The notes under the pieces are model-generated. The model saw nothing but the letters and a program-made list of their open reading frames with translations. It made no database searches and was not told the origin of the DNA. 42,628 nt of DNA from JBFWYO01 sp050186335 (lineage in GTDB: Bacteria > Pseudomonadota > Alphaproteobacteria > Bin65). Shown one piece after another: positions 34,219 to 41,900 of the stretch. The DNA lies in assembly GCA_050186335.1 (NCBI GenBank), contig JBFWYO010000037.1, positions 1 to 42,628 of the forward strand, in the 5' to 3' direction. A program made the translations under genes and the position numbers. The number at the start of each line of letters is the position of its first letter. Within the stretch, counting starts at the first letter, position 1.

Positions 34219-35099
34219 TGCTTGGCCTCCTTGGGCTTCAGCAAACCGGTCGGCCGCACGAGCAGGAAGATAATCAACAGCAGAAGCGGCACGCCCATGC
34301 TCAATCCCGACGGGATCGGCGCGTAACGCACGGTGAGCTGTTCGACGAACGCCAGGATGAGGCCGCCCAGAAGCGCGCCTTCGACGCGCCCGACGCCGCC
34401 GATGATGAGCGCGGAAAAGCCCTGAATCGCCAGCGGCAGGCCCATCAGCCAGTGCGCCGAAGTGTTGGGCGAAATGAGCATCCCGGCCATTCCCGCGACG
34501 GCTGCGCCGAACGCGAAGGCCAGTACCTGCACGCGGCGAAGGTTGATTCCCATGAGCGCCGCCGCGCGACGGTTGATCGCGACCGCCTCGAAGATCCTGC
34601 CCCACACGGTGCGTTCGAAGAAATACCAGGCGGCGATGAAAATCACGATCGTTGCCGCGATGATGTAGAAACTTTGCGGCGCGCCGCCGAACGGACCGAT
34701 CTCGATGCGCTTGAATCCGAACGGGTACGGCACCGAATATTGATCGGCGCCGAAGAAGATCGACGTCCCTTCGCGGAATATCACCAGCATGCCGAGCAAT
34801 GCGAGGATCGGGCCGAGCACCGGCGCGCCGCGCTCGACCAGCGGTCGCACGGCGACCCGCTCGGTGAACCAGCCGATCAACAGCATGAAAATGACCACCA
34901 CCGCGATCGCCACGATGTACGGCAAGTTGACCAGCGTCAGCGCGGTGAAGGCAGCGAATGCGCCGACCATGCACCATTCGCCGACGGCGAAATTGATGAT
35001 CCCGGTCGGCCGGATCATCAACAGATACGACAGCGCGACGAGGCCGTAGATGGCCCCGGTGCTGCAGGCACTGATGAAGAGTTCCAGAAAATCTTGCAT
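34215..35099 (-). CDS. livH: ABC importer permease (LivH)
   Basis: A 294-residue membrane subunit of a Liv-type importer, about eight helices. The loop VWGRIFEAVAINRRAAALMGINL carries the EAA-like docking motif, and the N-terminal LISACSTGAIYGLVALSYLLMIRPTGIINFAVGEW is the standard LivH opening. The ATG is 35099; its ribosome-binding site is weak. It is separated from the upstream binding-protein gene by 159 bases holding a hairpin. The stop overlaps livM by GTGA. Confidence 0.95.
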   Translation of the reverse strand: MQDFLELFISACSTGAIYGLVALSYLLMIRPTGIINFAVGEWCMVGAFAAFTALTLVNLPYIVAIAVVVIFMLLIGWFTERVAVRPLVERGAPVLGPILALLGMLVIFREGTSIFFGADQYSVPYPFGFKRIEIGPFGGAPQSFYIIAATIVIFIAAWYFFERTVWGRIFEAVAINRRAAALMGINLRRVQVLAFAFGAAVAGMAGMLISPNTSAHWLMGLPLAIQGFSALIIGGVGRVEGALLGGLILAFVEQLTVRYAPIPSGLSMGVPLLLLIIFLLVRPTGLLKPKEAKQ

Positions 35100-35131
35100 G
35101 CCGGGAATCAGCGCCGATACGCGTTAAAGGC

Positions 35132-35164
35132 GCACCCGAGGACGCCGGTAAGCGCCTCGGGTGC
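35132..35164 (-). terminator. attenuator-like hairpin between livK-type gene and livH
   Basis: GCACCCGAGG (35132-35141) pairs exactly with CCTCGGGTGC (35155-35164). With an inner CGC/GCG match and one bulged A, the stem reaches about 13 bp. On the minus strand it is followed by only TTT, so termination would be weak and some read-through into livH is expected. It resembles the arrangement in the TRAP operon, where the receptor gene is also followed by a hairpin. Confidence 0.5.
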
Positions 35165-35258
35165 CTCGACCTGGTCTAAGAAAATCCGGCCCACCGTGCC
35201 TCGCTCGCCCATTTGCGCACGAAGACAGCCAGGCCGGATCGATGCACGTCAACTGGAC

Positions 35259-36410
35259 CTATTGCGCGCCGACATGAACGACGCGGCCATGGGCGTTCTT
35301 CTCGATGATCCGGATCACGGCACAGTTCGGATCGAACCCCGTACGCTTGCCGTCCTTGAAGCCGAGCGTGCAGCCCTTGGCGCCGAGCACGCTTTTGAAG
35401 CCGGTCGTCGCCTGCATCGCCTCGCGGACCTTCTCCTTGTCGAGCGAGCCGGCGCGGCGGATCGCATCGACGGCGAGGTGAATGCCGTCATAGCCATAGA
35501 GCTGCATCGAACCCGGCGTTTGCTTGTGTTCCTTCTGCCACAACGCGACGTACTTCTTCGATTCTTCCTTCTCCGGATCGTAGGCGTCGACGAACGTGGC
35601 CCCGTCCATGAGATCCTTCGCCGTCGTCAAATAGGAGGGAATCGCCAGGTTGTACGAACCGAGAATCGGTTGCTTCAGACCCAACTGGTGATAGGCCTTG
35701 AAGAAGAGCACGACTTCGGGTCCCAGAATGCTGGCTTGAAAGATCGAATCCGGGTTGGCCGCGCGCACTTTTTGCATCTGCGGCACGGCGGTCGACGCGC
35801 CGCGCTGAATGACTTCCTCGACGACCACTTCGACGCCGGCTTTTTCCAGGCCCTGCTTGAAGATTCGGGCGAACAACTGGCTGAGCTCGGTATTGTCGGA
35901 AATCAGGGCGGCGCGCTTGAACTTGCGGTTCTTGGTATACGACATCAGCGTCGCGATCTGCATCGAGGCGAGCGGACCCATCTGCCAGAAATACGGATTG
36001 TTGATCGTCGTTGTCGCCGTATCGCCGGACCCGGCCGGCATCATGTGCGGCGTCTTGCTGGCGAGCGAAACCTGTTGCGATTGCATCGCCGCCGGCGTGG
36101 TCGTGATGCTGAGTATGAACACGACGCCGGAATCGACCAGCTTGCGCGCCTTCGTGGCGGAAAGTTCGGGCAAGGTCTGATCGTCTTCGATCAGCAGTTC
36201 GACTTTCTTGCCGAGCACCCCGCCTTTATCGTTGATCTCTTTGGCGCCGGTCGTGATGCCTTCGAGCACGAGCTCGGAGAAATATTTGGACGGGCCGGTC
36301 TTGTCGGTGATGACGCCGATCTTAACCGTATCCTGCGCAAGCGCCGGCGCCGACAGCGCGAGCGCGAACACTCCAGCACCCAACAGGGCGCGCGAAACAA
36401 GGCGCTTCAT
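35259..36410 (-). CDS. LivK-type periplasmic binding protein, copy 1
   Basis: A 383-residue receptor for the Liv-type importer. The Sec signal MKRLVSRALLGAGVFALALSAPALA is cleaved after about residue 25, leaving AQDTVKIGVITDKTGPS. The fold is a type 1 periplasmic binding protein, and the end holds two conserved Cys (347 in AKGC and 363 in DPNC), probably a disulfide. It is a sister of the protein at 36558-37709, of exactly equal length and with the same blocks throughout. ATG 36410 follows GGAGGAAAGCGA. It precedes livH and can give the importer its specificity; the ligand is unknown. Confidence 0.93.
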   Translation of the reverse strand: MKRLVSRALLGAGVFALALSAPALAQDTVKIGVITDKTGPSKYFSELVLEGITTGAKEINDKGGVLGKKVELLIEDDQTLPELSATKARKLVDSGVVFILSITTTPAAMQSQQVSLASKTPHMMPAGSGDTATTTINNPYFWQMGPLASMQIATLMSYTKNRKFKRAALISDNTELSQLFARIFKQGLEKAGVEVVVEEVIQRGASTAVPQMQKVRAANPDSIFQASILGPEVVLFFKAYHQLGLKQPILGSYNLAIPSYLTTAKDLMDGATFVDAYDPEKEESKKYVALWQKEHKQTPGSMQLYGYDGIHLAVDAIRRAGSLDKEKVREAMQATTGFKSVLGAKGCTLGFKDGKRTGFDPNCAVIRIIEKNAHGRVVHVGAQ

Positions 36411-36511
36411 TCGCTTTCCTCCATCATTTCATGCCTTTGGCCGAACGATGAAACCTATATGCGCCGCGAACCGTAGACCAAGGCTCGAATCGGTCGGTTC
36501 ACGTGGCGAAC

Positions 36512-36538
36512 GGGGCAGCGCGCATCGTGCGCCGCCCC
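36512..36538 (-). terminator. hairpin between the two binding-protein genes
   Basis: GGGGC (36512-36516) and GCCCC (36534-36538) with inner GCGC/GCGC pairing (36518-36521 and 36529-36532) around one mismatch give a stable stem. There is no T-run on the minus strand, so it is more likely a transcript-stabilising or partial-termination hairpin than a strong terminator. Confidence 0.35.
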
Positions 36539-36557
36539 GCAAGCGCCCTATCGCCGC

Positions 36558-37709
36558 CTATTTCACGCCGACATGCACGACCCGGCCGTGGGTGTTGTTC
36601 TCGACCACGCGGACGACGGCGCAGTTCGGATCGAAGCCCGTGCGCTTGCCGTCCTTGAAGCCGATCTTGCAGCCCTTCGCGCCGGTGACGCTGGCAAAGT
36701 TTGTGGTCGCTTGCATGGCGGCACGGATCTTCTCCTTGTCGGTCGACCCGGCCCGTTTGATGACGTCCGCAATCAGGAAGACGCCGTCGTAGCCGTAGGC
36801 AGGCAGGGAGAACGGCACTACGCCGTACTCCTTCTGGTATTTCGCGATGAACGCCCTGGCTTCGGGCTTATCGGAATCGTAAGCGTCGACGAACGCGACG
36901 CCTTCCATCAGATCCTTGGCCGTCGTCATGTAGCCCGGGATCGAGAGATTGTACGAGCCGAGAATCGGCTGCTTCATGCCGAGCTGGTGATACGCCTTGA
37001 AGAACAGCACGTTCTCGGCGCCCAGGATGGCGGCGGTGAAGATCGCCTCGGGATTTGCCGCGCGCACCTTCTGCATGTTGGGCAGGATCGTGGTTGCGCC
37101 GCGCTGCATGACCTCTTCGACCACCACCTCCGCGCCGTTGGCCACGAGACCTTGCTTGAAGAATCTCGCGATCAACTGGCTGAGGTCGGTATTGTCGGAG
37201 ATCAACGCGACGCGCTTGTAGGCTTTCGCCTTCGCGAAGGCCATCAGGGTCTGAATCTGCGTCGCGCCGAGCGGGGCGGTCTGCCAGAAATACGGATTGT
37301 TCAGCGTCGTCGTCAGTGTGTCGGCGGAGTTGGTCGGCGTCATGTGCGGCATCTTCGCCGCCATGGTGACGTTCTGGGACTGCTGCGTCGTCGTGCTCGA
37401 CGAGTTGCCGATAATGAACACGGCGCCGTCGTCGATCAATTTACGCGCCTTGGTCGCCGCGAGTTCGGGCAGGTTCTGATCGTCCTCGACCAGCAGCTCG
37501 ATCTTCTTACCGAGCACGCCGCCCTGGCCGTTGATTTCCTTGACCGCGAGTTCGATGCCCTTCATGACCGGCTCGGAATAGAATTTCGCGGTGCCGGTCT
37601 TGTCGGCGATGACGCCGATCTTGATCGTATCCTGGGCGAACGACGGCGCCGCGAGGGCGAGGGTCAGCAATCCGGCGCCCGCGAGGGCGCGCGAAAACAT
37701 GCGCTTCAT
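36558..37709 (-). CDS. LivK-type periplasmic binding protein, copy 2
   Basis: A 383-residue sister of copy 1. Signal MKRMFSRALAGAGLLTLALAAPSFA is cleaved after about residue 25, then AQDTIKIGVIADKTGTAK. The C-terminal Cys pair (347, 363) and the TGFDPNCAV ending are shared; blocks around YNLSIPGYMTTAKDLMEG and KVRAANPEAIFTAAILG match copy 1 closely. Most differences fall in the middle, where ligand contacts lie. ATG 37709 has an excellent AGGGAGGAATACCG site. It heads the importer run and lies 134 bases after ubiD. Two sister receptors for one permease suggest two related ligands. Confidence 0.93.
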   Translation of the reverse strand: MKRMFSRALAGAGLLTLALAAPSFAQDTIKIGVIADKTGTAKFYSEPVMKGIELAVKEINGQGGVLGKKIELLVEDDQNLPELAATKARKLIDDGAVFIIGNSSSTTTQQSQNVTMAAKMPHMTPTNSADTLTTTLNNPYFWQTAPLGATQIQTLMAFAKAKAYKRVALISDNTDLSQLIARFFKQGLVANGAEVVVEEVMQRGATTILPNMQKVRAANPEAIFTAAILGAENVLFFKAYHQLGMKQPILGSYNLSIPGYMTTAKDLMEGVAFVDAYDSDKPEARAFIAKYQKEYGVVPFSLPAYGYDGVFLIADVIKRAGSTDKEKIRAAMQATTNFASVTGAKGCKIGFKDGKRTGFDPNCAVVRVVENNTHGRVVHVGVK

Positions 37710-37793
37710 CGGTATTCCTCCCTTGTTAAACCATCTCCCCCGTCGGCCCCGCTGCTAGACGCAGCTTGTCAGGTAGGGTCCGTGGAGCGGACG

Positions 37794-37818
37794 GGTGACG
37801 CCGCCTTGCGGCGCCACC
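37794..37818 (-). terminator. hairpin downstream of ubiD
   Basis: GGTGACGCCGC (37794-37804) pairs with GCGGCGCCACC (37808-37818) with one mismatch, loop CTT. Two smaller repeats lie beside it (GTCCG...CGGAC near 37779 and GCTGC...GCAGC near 37751). No T-run follows on the minus strand, so this may be a processing or partial-termination site between ubiD and the livK-type gene. Confidence 0.4.
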
Positions 37819-37843
37819 TTGTCCTTATCAGCCGAGTGTAAGC

Positions 37844-39421
37844 TTAGCGGCCCGAGCGGGCCAGCGACAGTACCCATCCCGCCATGCGCGATTTGGCGTT
37901 CTGGATGTCCTTCGCGGTGAAGAAATCCTCCGGCTTCACGCGGTCGACCGGGTAGACCGGCCGCAGGAAGTCGCTCTCGTAGCCGAACGGCACGGTGGCA
38001 TCGATGCCCATGCCGCCTTCGAACTGGGTGTTCGACGCGGTCCATTGCTTGTCGCCCGCGGTCATGCGTTCGGCCGGCATGAAGGTCTGGCCGCGGCCGC
38101 CCGGGATCGGATTGAGAATGTCCGTGCGCGGGTTCACGCGGGTGGTCAGGCACCACATGACGTCGTCCATGGAATATGGATCGACGTCTTCGCTGACCGC
38201 GATCGCCAGGCGCATGCCCTGCGAGCAGGACAGGATGGCGGCCAGGAAGTTGCGCTGCCAGCCCTCTTCGATCTGGTTGCGCTTCTTGACCTGAATGACG
38301 CAGCCGCCCCAGTCGGTCATGGAATACGGAATGACCGCATTCTGGATGATGCCGGGCTGCAGACGTTCGCATAACTCGAAGATCGCCGCTTCGCGGACCG
38401 TGGTGTCGATGTTGTGATCGTCCAGCGTGTGCACGCCGAGCGCGAAGATGATCGGTTTCGATTCCGGCTTGCGCGTGGTGACCGCGGTGACGTGGAACGC
38501 CGGCGCCTTGTACGCCTTGCCCATATAGCCGGCCCATTCCGGATGGAAATGATAGCGGCCCTGGATGCCCGCTTCTTCCGATTCGCTGGTTTCGAAGCGG
38601 CGGTCGCGCGTATCGATATAGCCTTCGAGCACGACTTCCGAGTCCGCCAGCGCCCAGGCGTCGACCGTGCGCGCCTTGACCAGGCGGATCGGGGCGCCCT
38701 GCACCGCACCGGCCACGCCGATTTCATCGCAGCCCTTGGGCAGGATCACGTAATCGAAGCCGGCGCCGGCCAGCAGCGTACAGGCGGGCGGCACGCCGAA
38801 GCAGACGGTGATCGGCACTCTTTTATTCTCTTGATAGTACTTGGAAGCGACTTGCCACATATGCGAGCCGGGCGAGATCTGGAACGTGCCGACGTTGCCC
38901 CAGCGGAAGTTCATGCGGTTGTAGCCGAGGTCCGAGCCGCCATCGAAGGCTTCGCCGACGACGCAGCGGATGCCAGAGCCGACGGTCAGTTCCGGTTCGT
39001 AAGTGGTGTGCCGGATCGGCACCATGTATTCGTTCACGTCCTTCGGATTCTCGATCACGACTTCCTGGCACGGTGCCTCTTTCTGAGAAATCTCCACCGG
39101 CTTCAGCGGATGCGACAGCGCATAGGCCAGCTTGCGCACGCGATCCGGATCGTTCTTCCAGCCGAACATCTTGTTGATGACGTTCATGTCGCCGAAGAGA
39201 TTGGTGACGACGCGGTGGTTGGGCTTGCCCTTGACGTTGTTGAACAGCACCGGGCAGGCGCCGTCCAAATGCTTCTGCAGGCCGGTCACTTCGAGATCCG
39301 GATCGACCGGCTTGTCGGTCTCGATCAGGTCGCCCTGGCTTTTCAGCCAGGCCAGCGTGCCGCGCAGGTCGCGCACTTCTTCGGCGGACGGGCGTTTGGC
39401 CTTCTCGGTCATCACATTCAT
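37844..39421 (-). CDS. UbiD-family prFMN-dependent decarboxylase
   Basis: A 525-residue UbiD-type (de)carboxylase. Blocks include LFNNVKGKPNHRVVTNLFGD (about 59-78), the prFMN-site stretch LGYNRMNFRWGNVGTFQ (about 165-181), AGFDYVILPKGCDEIGVAGA (about 220-239) and DSEVVLEGYIDTRDRR (about 259-274), where the acidic residues of the active site lie. The C-terminal part (WGGCVIQVKKRN, GIDATVPFGY) is normal. These enzymes remove or add CO2 on aromatic or alkenyl acids and need prenylated FMN from UbiX; no ubiX lies in the window. ATG 39421 follows AAGAGGAG. It is divergent from a MarR gene over a shared operator pair. Confidence 0.92.
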   Translation of the reverse strand: MNVMTEKAKRPSAEEVRDLRGTLAWLKSQGDLIETDKPVDPDLEVTGLQKHLDGACPVLFNNVKGKPNHRVVTNLFGDMNVINKMFGWKNDPDRVRKLAYALSHPLKPVEISQKEAPCQEVVIENPKDVNEYMVPIRHTTYEPELTVGSGIRCVVGEAFDGGSDLGYNRMNFRWGNVGTFQISPGSHMWQVASKYYQENKRVPITVCFGVPPACTLLAGAGFDYVILPKGCDEIGVAGAVQGAPIRLVKARTVDAWALADSEVVLEGYIDTRDRRFETSESEEAGIQGRYHFHPEWAGYMGKAYKAPAFHVTAVTTRKPESKPIIFALGVHTLDDHNIDTTVREAAIFELCERLQPGIIQNAVIPYSMTDWGGCVIQVKKRNQIEEGWQRNFLAAILSCSQGMRLAIAVSEDVDPYSMDDVMWCLTTRVNPRTDILNPIPGGRGQTFMPAERMTAGDKQWTASNTQFEGGMGIDATVPFGYESDFLRPVYPVDRVKPEDFFTAKDIQNAKSRMAGWVLSLARSGR

Positions 39422-39534
39422 CGCAATTCTCCTCTTGAGCTTCGGCGGCGCATGATGTGAGCGCCGGTTCGGTCGAACCTGTATTTCGTGTGCCCGCGAA
39501 CCGTATTTCGAATTCGCTGCACTGCAACATTTTA

Positions 39535-39569
39535 CTTAGAAAGCTAAGGACATTACTTAGACATCTAAG
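39535..39569. promoter_or_regulatory. tandem MarR-type operators
   Basis: Two perfect inverted repeats of the same design: CTTAG-AAAG-CTAAG (39535-39548) and CTTAG-ACAT-CTAAG (39556-39569), each inside TTACTTAG...CTAAG(G/A)A. Their starts are 21 bases apart, two turns of DNA, so two dimers could bind on the same face. They lie 114 bases before ubiD and 40 bases before the MarR gene. The half-site and 14-base length suit a MarR dimer. The neighbouring MarR protein is the natural candidate. Confidence 0.8.
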
Positions 39570-39583
39570 AAATATGTTGTCAA
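39555..39583 (-). promoter_or_regulatory. candidate ubiD promoter overlapped by the operators
   Basis: On the minus strand a perfect TTGACA (39583-39578) is followed by an AT-rich stretch. A 17-base spacer puts the -10 at 39560-39555, directly in the second inverted repeat, with a poor match; TAAAAT (39534-39529) further on is a better -10 but has no good -35. Either way the operators would cover the polymerase site, which fits repression. The exact -10 is uncertain. Confidence 0.5.
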
Positions 39584-39608
39584 GCACGGCACCGGCTGGC
39601 AACATTCT

Positions 39609-40181
39609 ATGGCGCGCACGAAGCGTAAACTTCTTTCGCGGTGCATGGAATTATGCATGCGCCGCGATGGGCAGGGCAAGACGGAGTCTCGCGTGGCGCC
39701 TCGGCGTGGACAAGCCAAAGGGAACGGTCAAAGCCGCGAAAAGCGGGTCGAATTTCCGGCCGAGCTGAGTGCTGGCTATCTGGTCCGGGATGCGCACCGG
39801 GCGTTTCAGCATGTGCTCGAAAAGCGAATCGCGCCGTTCGGCGTCACCCGCGGGCAATGGTATTTCCTGCGCGTCCTGTGGGACGAGGACGGGCTGTCGC
39901 AGCGCGAACTCAGCACACGCGTCGGCATGATGGAGCCGACCACGGTGATCGCGCTCAACTCGATGGCCAAGGCCGGGCTGATCGACCGCGTGCGCAGCGC
40001 CGAGGACAAGCGCAAGACGCATGTCTGGCTGACGGCCAAGGCGCAGAAGCTGCGCAACACGCTGTTGCCGGTGGCGCGCGGCATTACCGAGGAGGCCAGC
40101 GAAGGCGTGCCGCGCGAGGAGTTGGCGACGTTCCGCAAGGTGATCGCGCGCATGACCGCGAACCTCGACCGCGTGCGGTAG
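39609..40181 (+). CDS. MarR-family transcriptional regulator, copy 2
   Basis: A 190-residue winged-helix regulator. The first 45-50 residues are a Lys/Arg-rich extension (MARTKRKLLSRCMEL, RRDGQGKTESRVAPRRGQAKG) not found in copy 1. The core runs from about 52: AHRAFQHVLEKRIAPFGVTRGQWYFLRVLW, then LSQRELSTRVGMMEPTTVIALNSMAKAGLI with the recognition helix, and the wing DKRKTHVWLTAKAQ. A shorter product from a later ATG near residue 12 or 17 is possible and would lose part of the tail. It is divergent from ubiD with two inverted repeats between, and 14 bases ahead of a CoA ligase gene, so it probably controls both and itself. Confidence 0.9.
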   Translation: MARTKRKLLSRCMELCMRRDGQGKTESRVAPRRGQAKGNGQSREKRVEFPAELSAGYLVRDAHRAFQHVLEKRIAPFGVTRGQWYFLRVLWDEDGLSQRELSTRVGMMEPTTVIALNSMAKAGLIDRVRSAEDKRKTHVWLTAKAQKLRNTLLPVARGITEEASEGVPREELATFRKVIARMTANLDRVR

Positions 40182-40195
40182 ACGAGTTGCAGACC

Positions 40196-41800
40196 ATGCG
40201 CGACGAAGCGGAAACAGGAACGGCACCGACGATCGAAGCGACGCCCCTCGCCGCGCCGCCCGCCTACGGGCCGGAGCTGATCCGCGATTGGCTGGCGCGC
40301 GCCGCCGAACGCTACCCGGGCAAACCGTACCTGCATTCGATCGAGCAGGATAAAGCCATCACTTACGGCGACCTGCAGCGGACGGCCTGGCGCATCGGCG
40401 CATATCTGCGCGCGCGCAATATCGGCCCGAACGACCGCATCGTTCTGTTGGCCAACAATTCGCTCGAACATCTCGTCGTCTATGTCAGCGTGCTGGCGTA
40501 TGGGGCGACGATCTGCACCGTGCACGTCGAAATGAACCGCAGCCATTTCGATCTTATTCTGCCGGCGCTGGAGCCGAGCCTGGTGCTGTACGAAGAAGGC
40601 CTCGGCCTGGAGGCGTTGAGCTCGGCGACCAAAGCGGCATGGCTGCCGCTCGGAACGTGGACCAGCGCGGGCGGCAGCGGATTTTTCGACTCGCTGTCGA
40701 AACTGTCGCCGGACCGGGCGGCGGCAACCGCGGCCGGGCCCGAAGACGACGCGGCGATCTATTTCACCTCCGGCACCAGCGCGCGGCCGAAGGGCGTGGT
40801 CCTGACCTACCGCGAGCTGATGATCAATGCCGCCTACACGGCCGATGCTTTCGGCATGGGGCCGGACGACCGCATCTATGATTTCCGCTCGTTCAATTGG
40901 GCGTCGGCGCAAATTCTGAGCGCGCTGGCGCCGATCAGCAAGGCGGCGACGCTTATCCTGGGCGTCAAGTTTTCGCGCAGTCATTTTTTCCAACACATCG
41001 CGGAACACAAGGCGACCATGGCGGCGGGCAACCCGACCACGATCAACATGCTGCTGCAGGGCGACGATTCCGTTCGTGGCGAGCAATTGCCGCATTTGCG
41101 CTTCGTGACCTCGAGTTCGGCGCCGCTGCTGGTCGAGGAATGGCGACGCTTCGAGGATCGGTTCGGCATCCGCATCGCCCAGGGCTATGGTTCGAGCGAG
41201 ACCGGCTGGATCGCCGGCTGCACCGACAAGACGCGACGCTACGGCGCCGTCGGCAAGCCGCTCGCCTATCACCGCACCTCGATCGTCGATGGCAACGGCC
41301 GCACGCTGCCCGTTGGCGAGATCGGCTATGTCGAGATCGGCGGATTTGCCGACAACAAATTCCGCTACATCGGCGACGACGGGAAGATCCACGTCGTCGC
41401 CACCGGCCGCACGAAGACCGGCGACATGGGATTTCTGGATGCCGAGGGATATCTGCACCTCACCGGCCGGGAGAAGGACCTCATCATCCGCGGCGGCGTG
41501 AATATCGCGCCGTTGGAGATCGACGCCGTGCTGATGCAAATGCCCGACATCGTCGAAGCCGCGACCGTCGGCGTGCCGGACAAGATTTACGGCGAAGAAG
41601 TCGTCAGTTACGTCGTGATAAAGCCGGGCGCGACGTTGAGCGCCGCCGATATCGCGCGGTTCTGCGGCGAACGGTTGCCGGCGTTCAAGTCGCCCAAGCG
41701 CATCGAGCTACGAACGTCGCTGCCCAAAACCGAACGCGGCAAGCTGGATCGCAAGGCGCTGGTCGCGGCTTGGAAAGCGGCGAACGGCGTTGCCGCCTAG
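40196..41800 (+). CDS. acyl-CoA ligase (AMP-binding)
   Basis: A 534-residue ANL-superfamily ligase. The ATP loop is YFTSGTSARPKG (189-200), A5 is GYGSSETG (330-337), KTGD at 407-410, the hinge is GREKDLIIRGG (424-434) and the C-terminal Lys is Lys516 in PKTERGKLDRK. The middle of the protein (FRSFNWASAQ, ILGVKFSRSHFF) is that of fatty-acid/benzoate-type ligases. The start ATG 40196 lies 14 bases after the MarR stop, so the two genes share a transcript. Together with two PaaK-like ligases it gives the region three acid-activating enzymes; the specific acid is unknown. Confidence 0.92.
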   Translation: MRDEAETGTAPTIEATPLAAPPAYGPELIRDWLARAAERYPGKPYLHSIEQDKAITYGDLQRTAWRIGAYLRARNIGPNDRIVLLANNSLEHLVVYVSVLAYGATICTVHVEMNRSHFDLILPALEPSLVLYEEGLGLEALSSATKAAWLPLGTWTSAGGSGFFDSLSKLSPDRAAATAAGPEDDAAIYFTSGTSARPKGVVLTYRELMINAAYTADAFGMGPDDRIYDFRSFNWASAQILSALAPISKAATLILGVKFSRSHFFQHIAEHKATMAAGNPTTINMLLQGDDSVRGEQLPHLRFVTSSSAPLLVEEWRRFEDRFGIRIAQGYGSSETGWIAGCTDKTRRYGAVGKPLAYHRTSIVDGNGRTLPVGEIGYVEIGGFADNKFRYIGDDGKIHVVATGRTKTGDMGFLDAEGYLHLTGREKDLIIRGGVNIAPLEIDAVLMQMPDIVEAATVGVPDKIYGEEVVSYVVIKPGATLSAADIARFCGERLPAFKSPKRIELRTSLPKTERGKLDRKALVAAWKAANGVAA

Positions 41801-41900
41801 TCGCCGCCCGTGCCCGCGCGGCATGGGCAGGCTCGAATAATTTCGCTTTGCGCAACGATGGCGGCGTTCGACTATGCCGGCATCCAGGTAAGAGGACGCC

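Noticed and set aside
33232..34977. Longer livM frame reaching back into livH
   Set aside because: The upstream part is an out-of-frame reading of livH with no transporter character; the GTG at 34218 with AAGGAGG is the better start.
39481..39510. Direct repeat GTATTTCG (39481-39488 and 39503-39510) near the ubiD start
   Set aside because: Eight bases, 22 apart, with no symmetry; could be chance, and the palindromes next to it explain regulation better.
39806..41539. 577-codon minus-strand frame over marR and the CoA ligase
   Set aside because: Antisense shadow; the plus-strand ligase has all ANL motifs.
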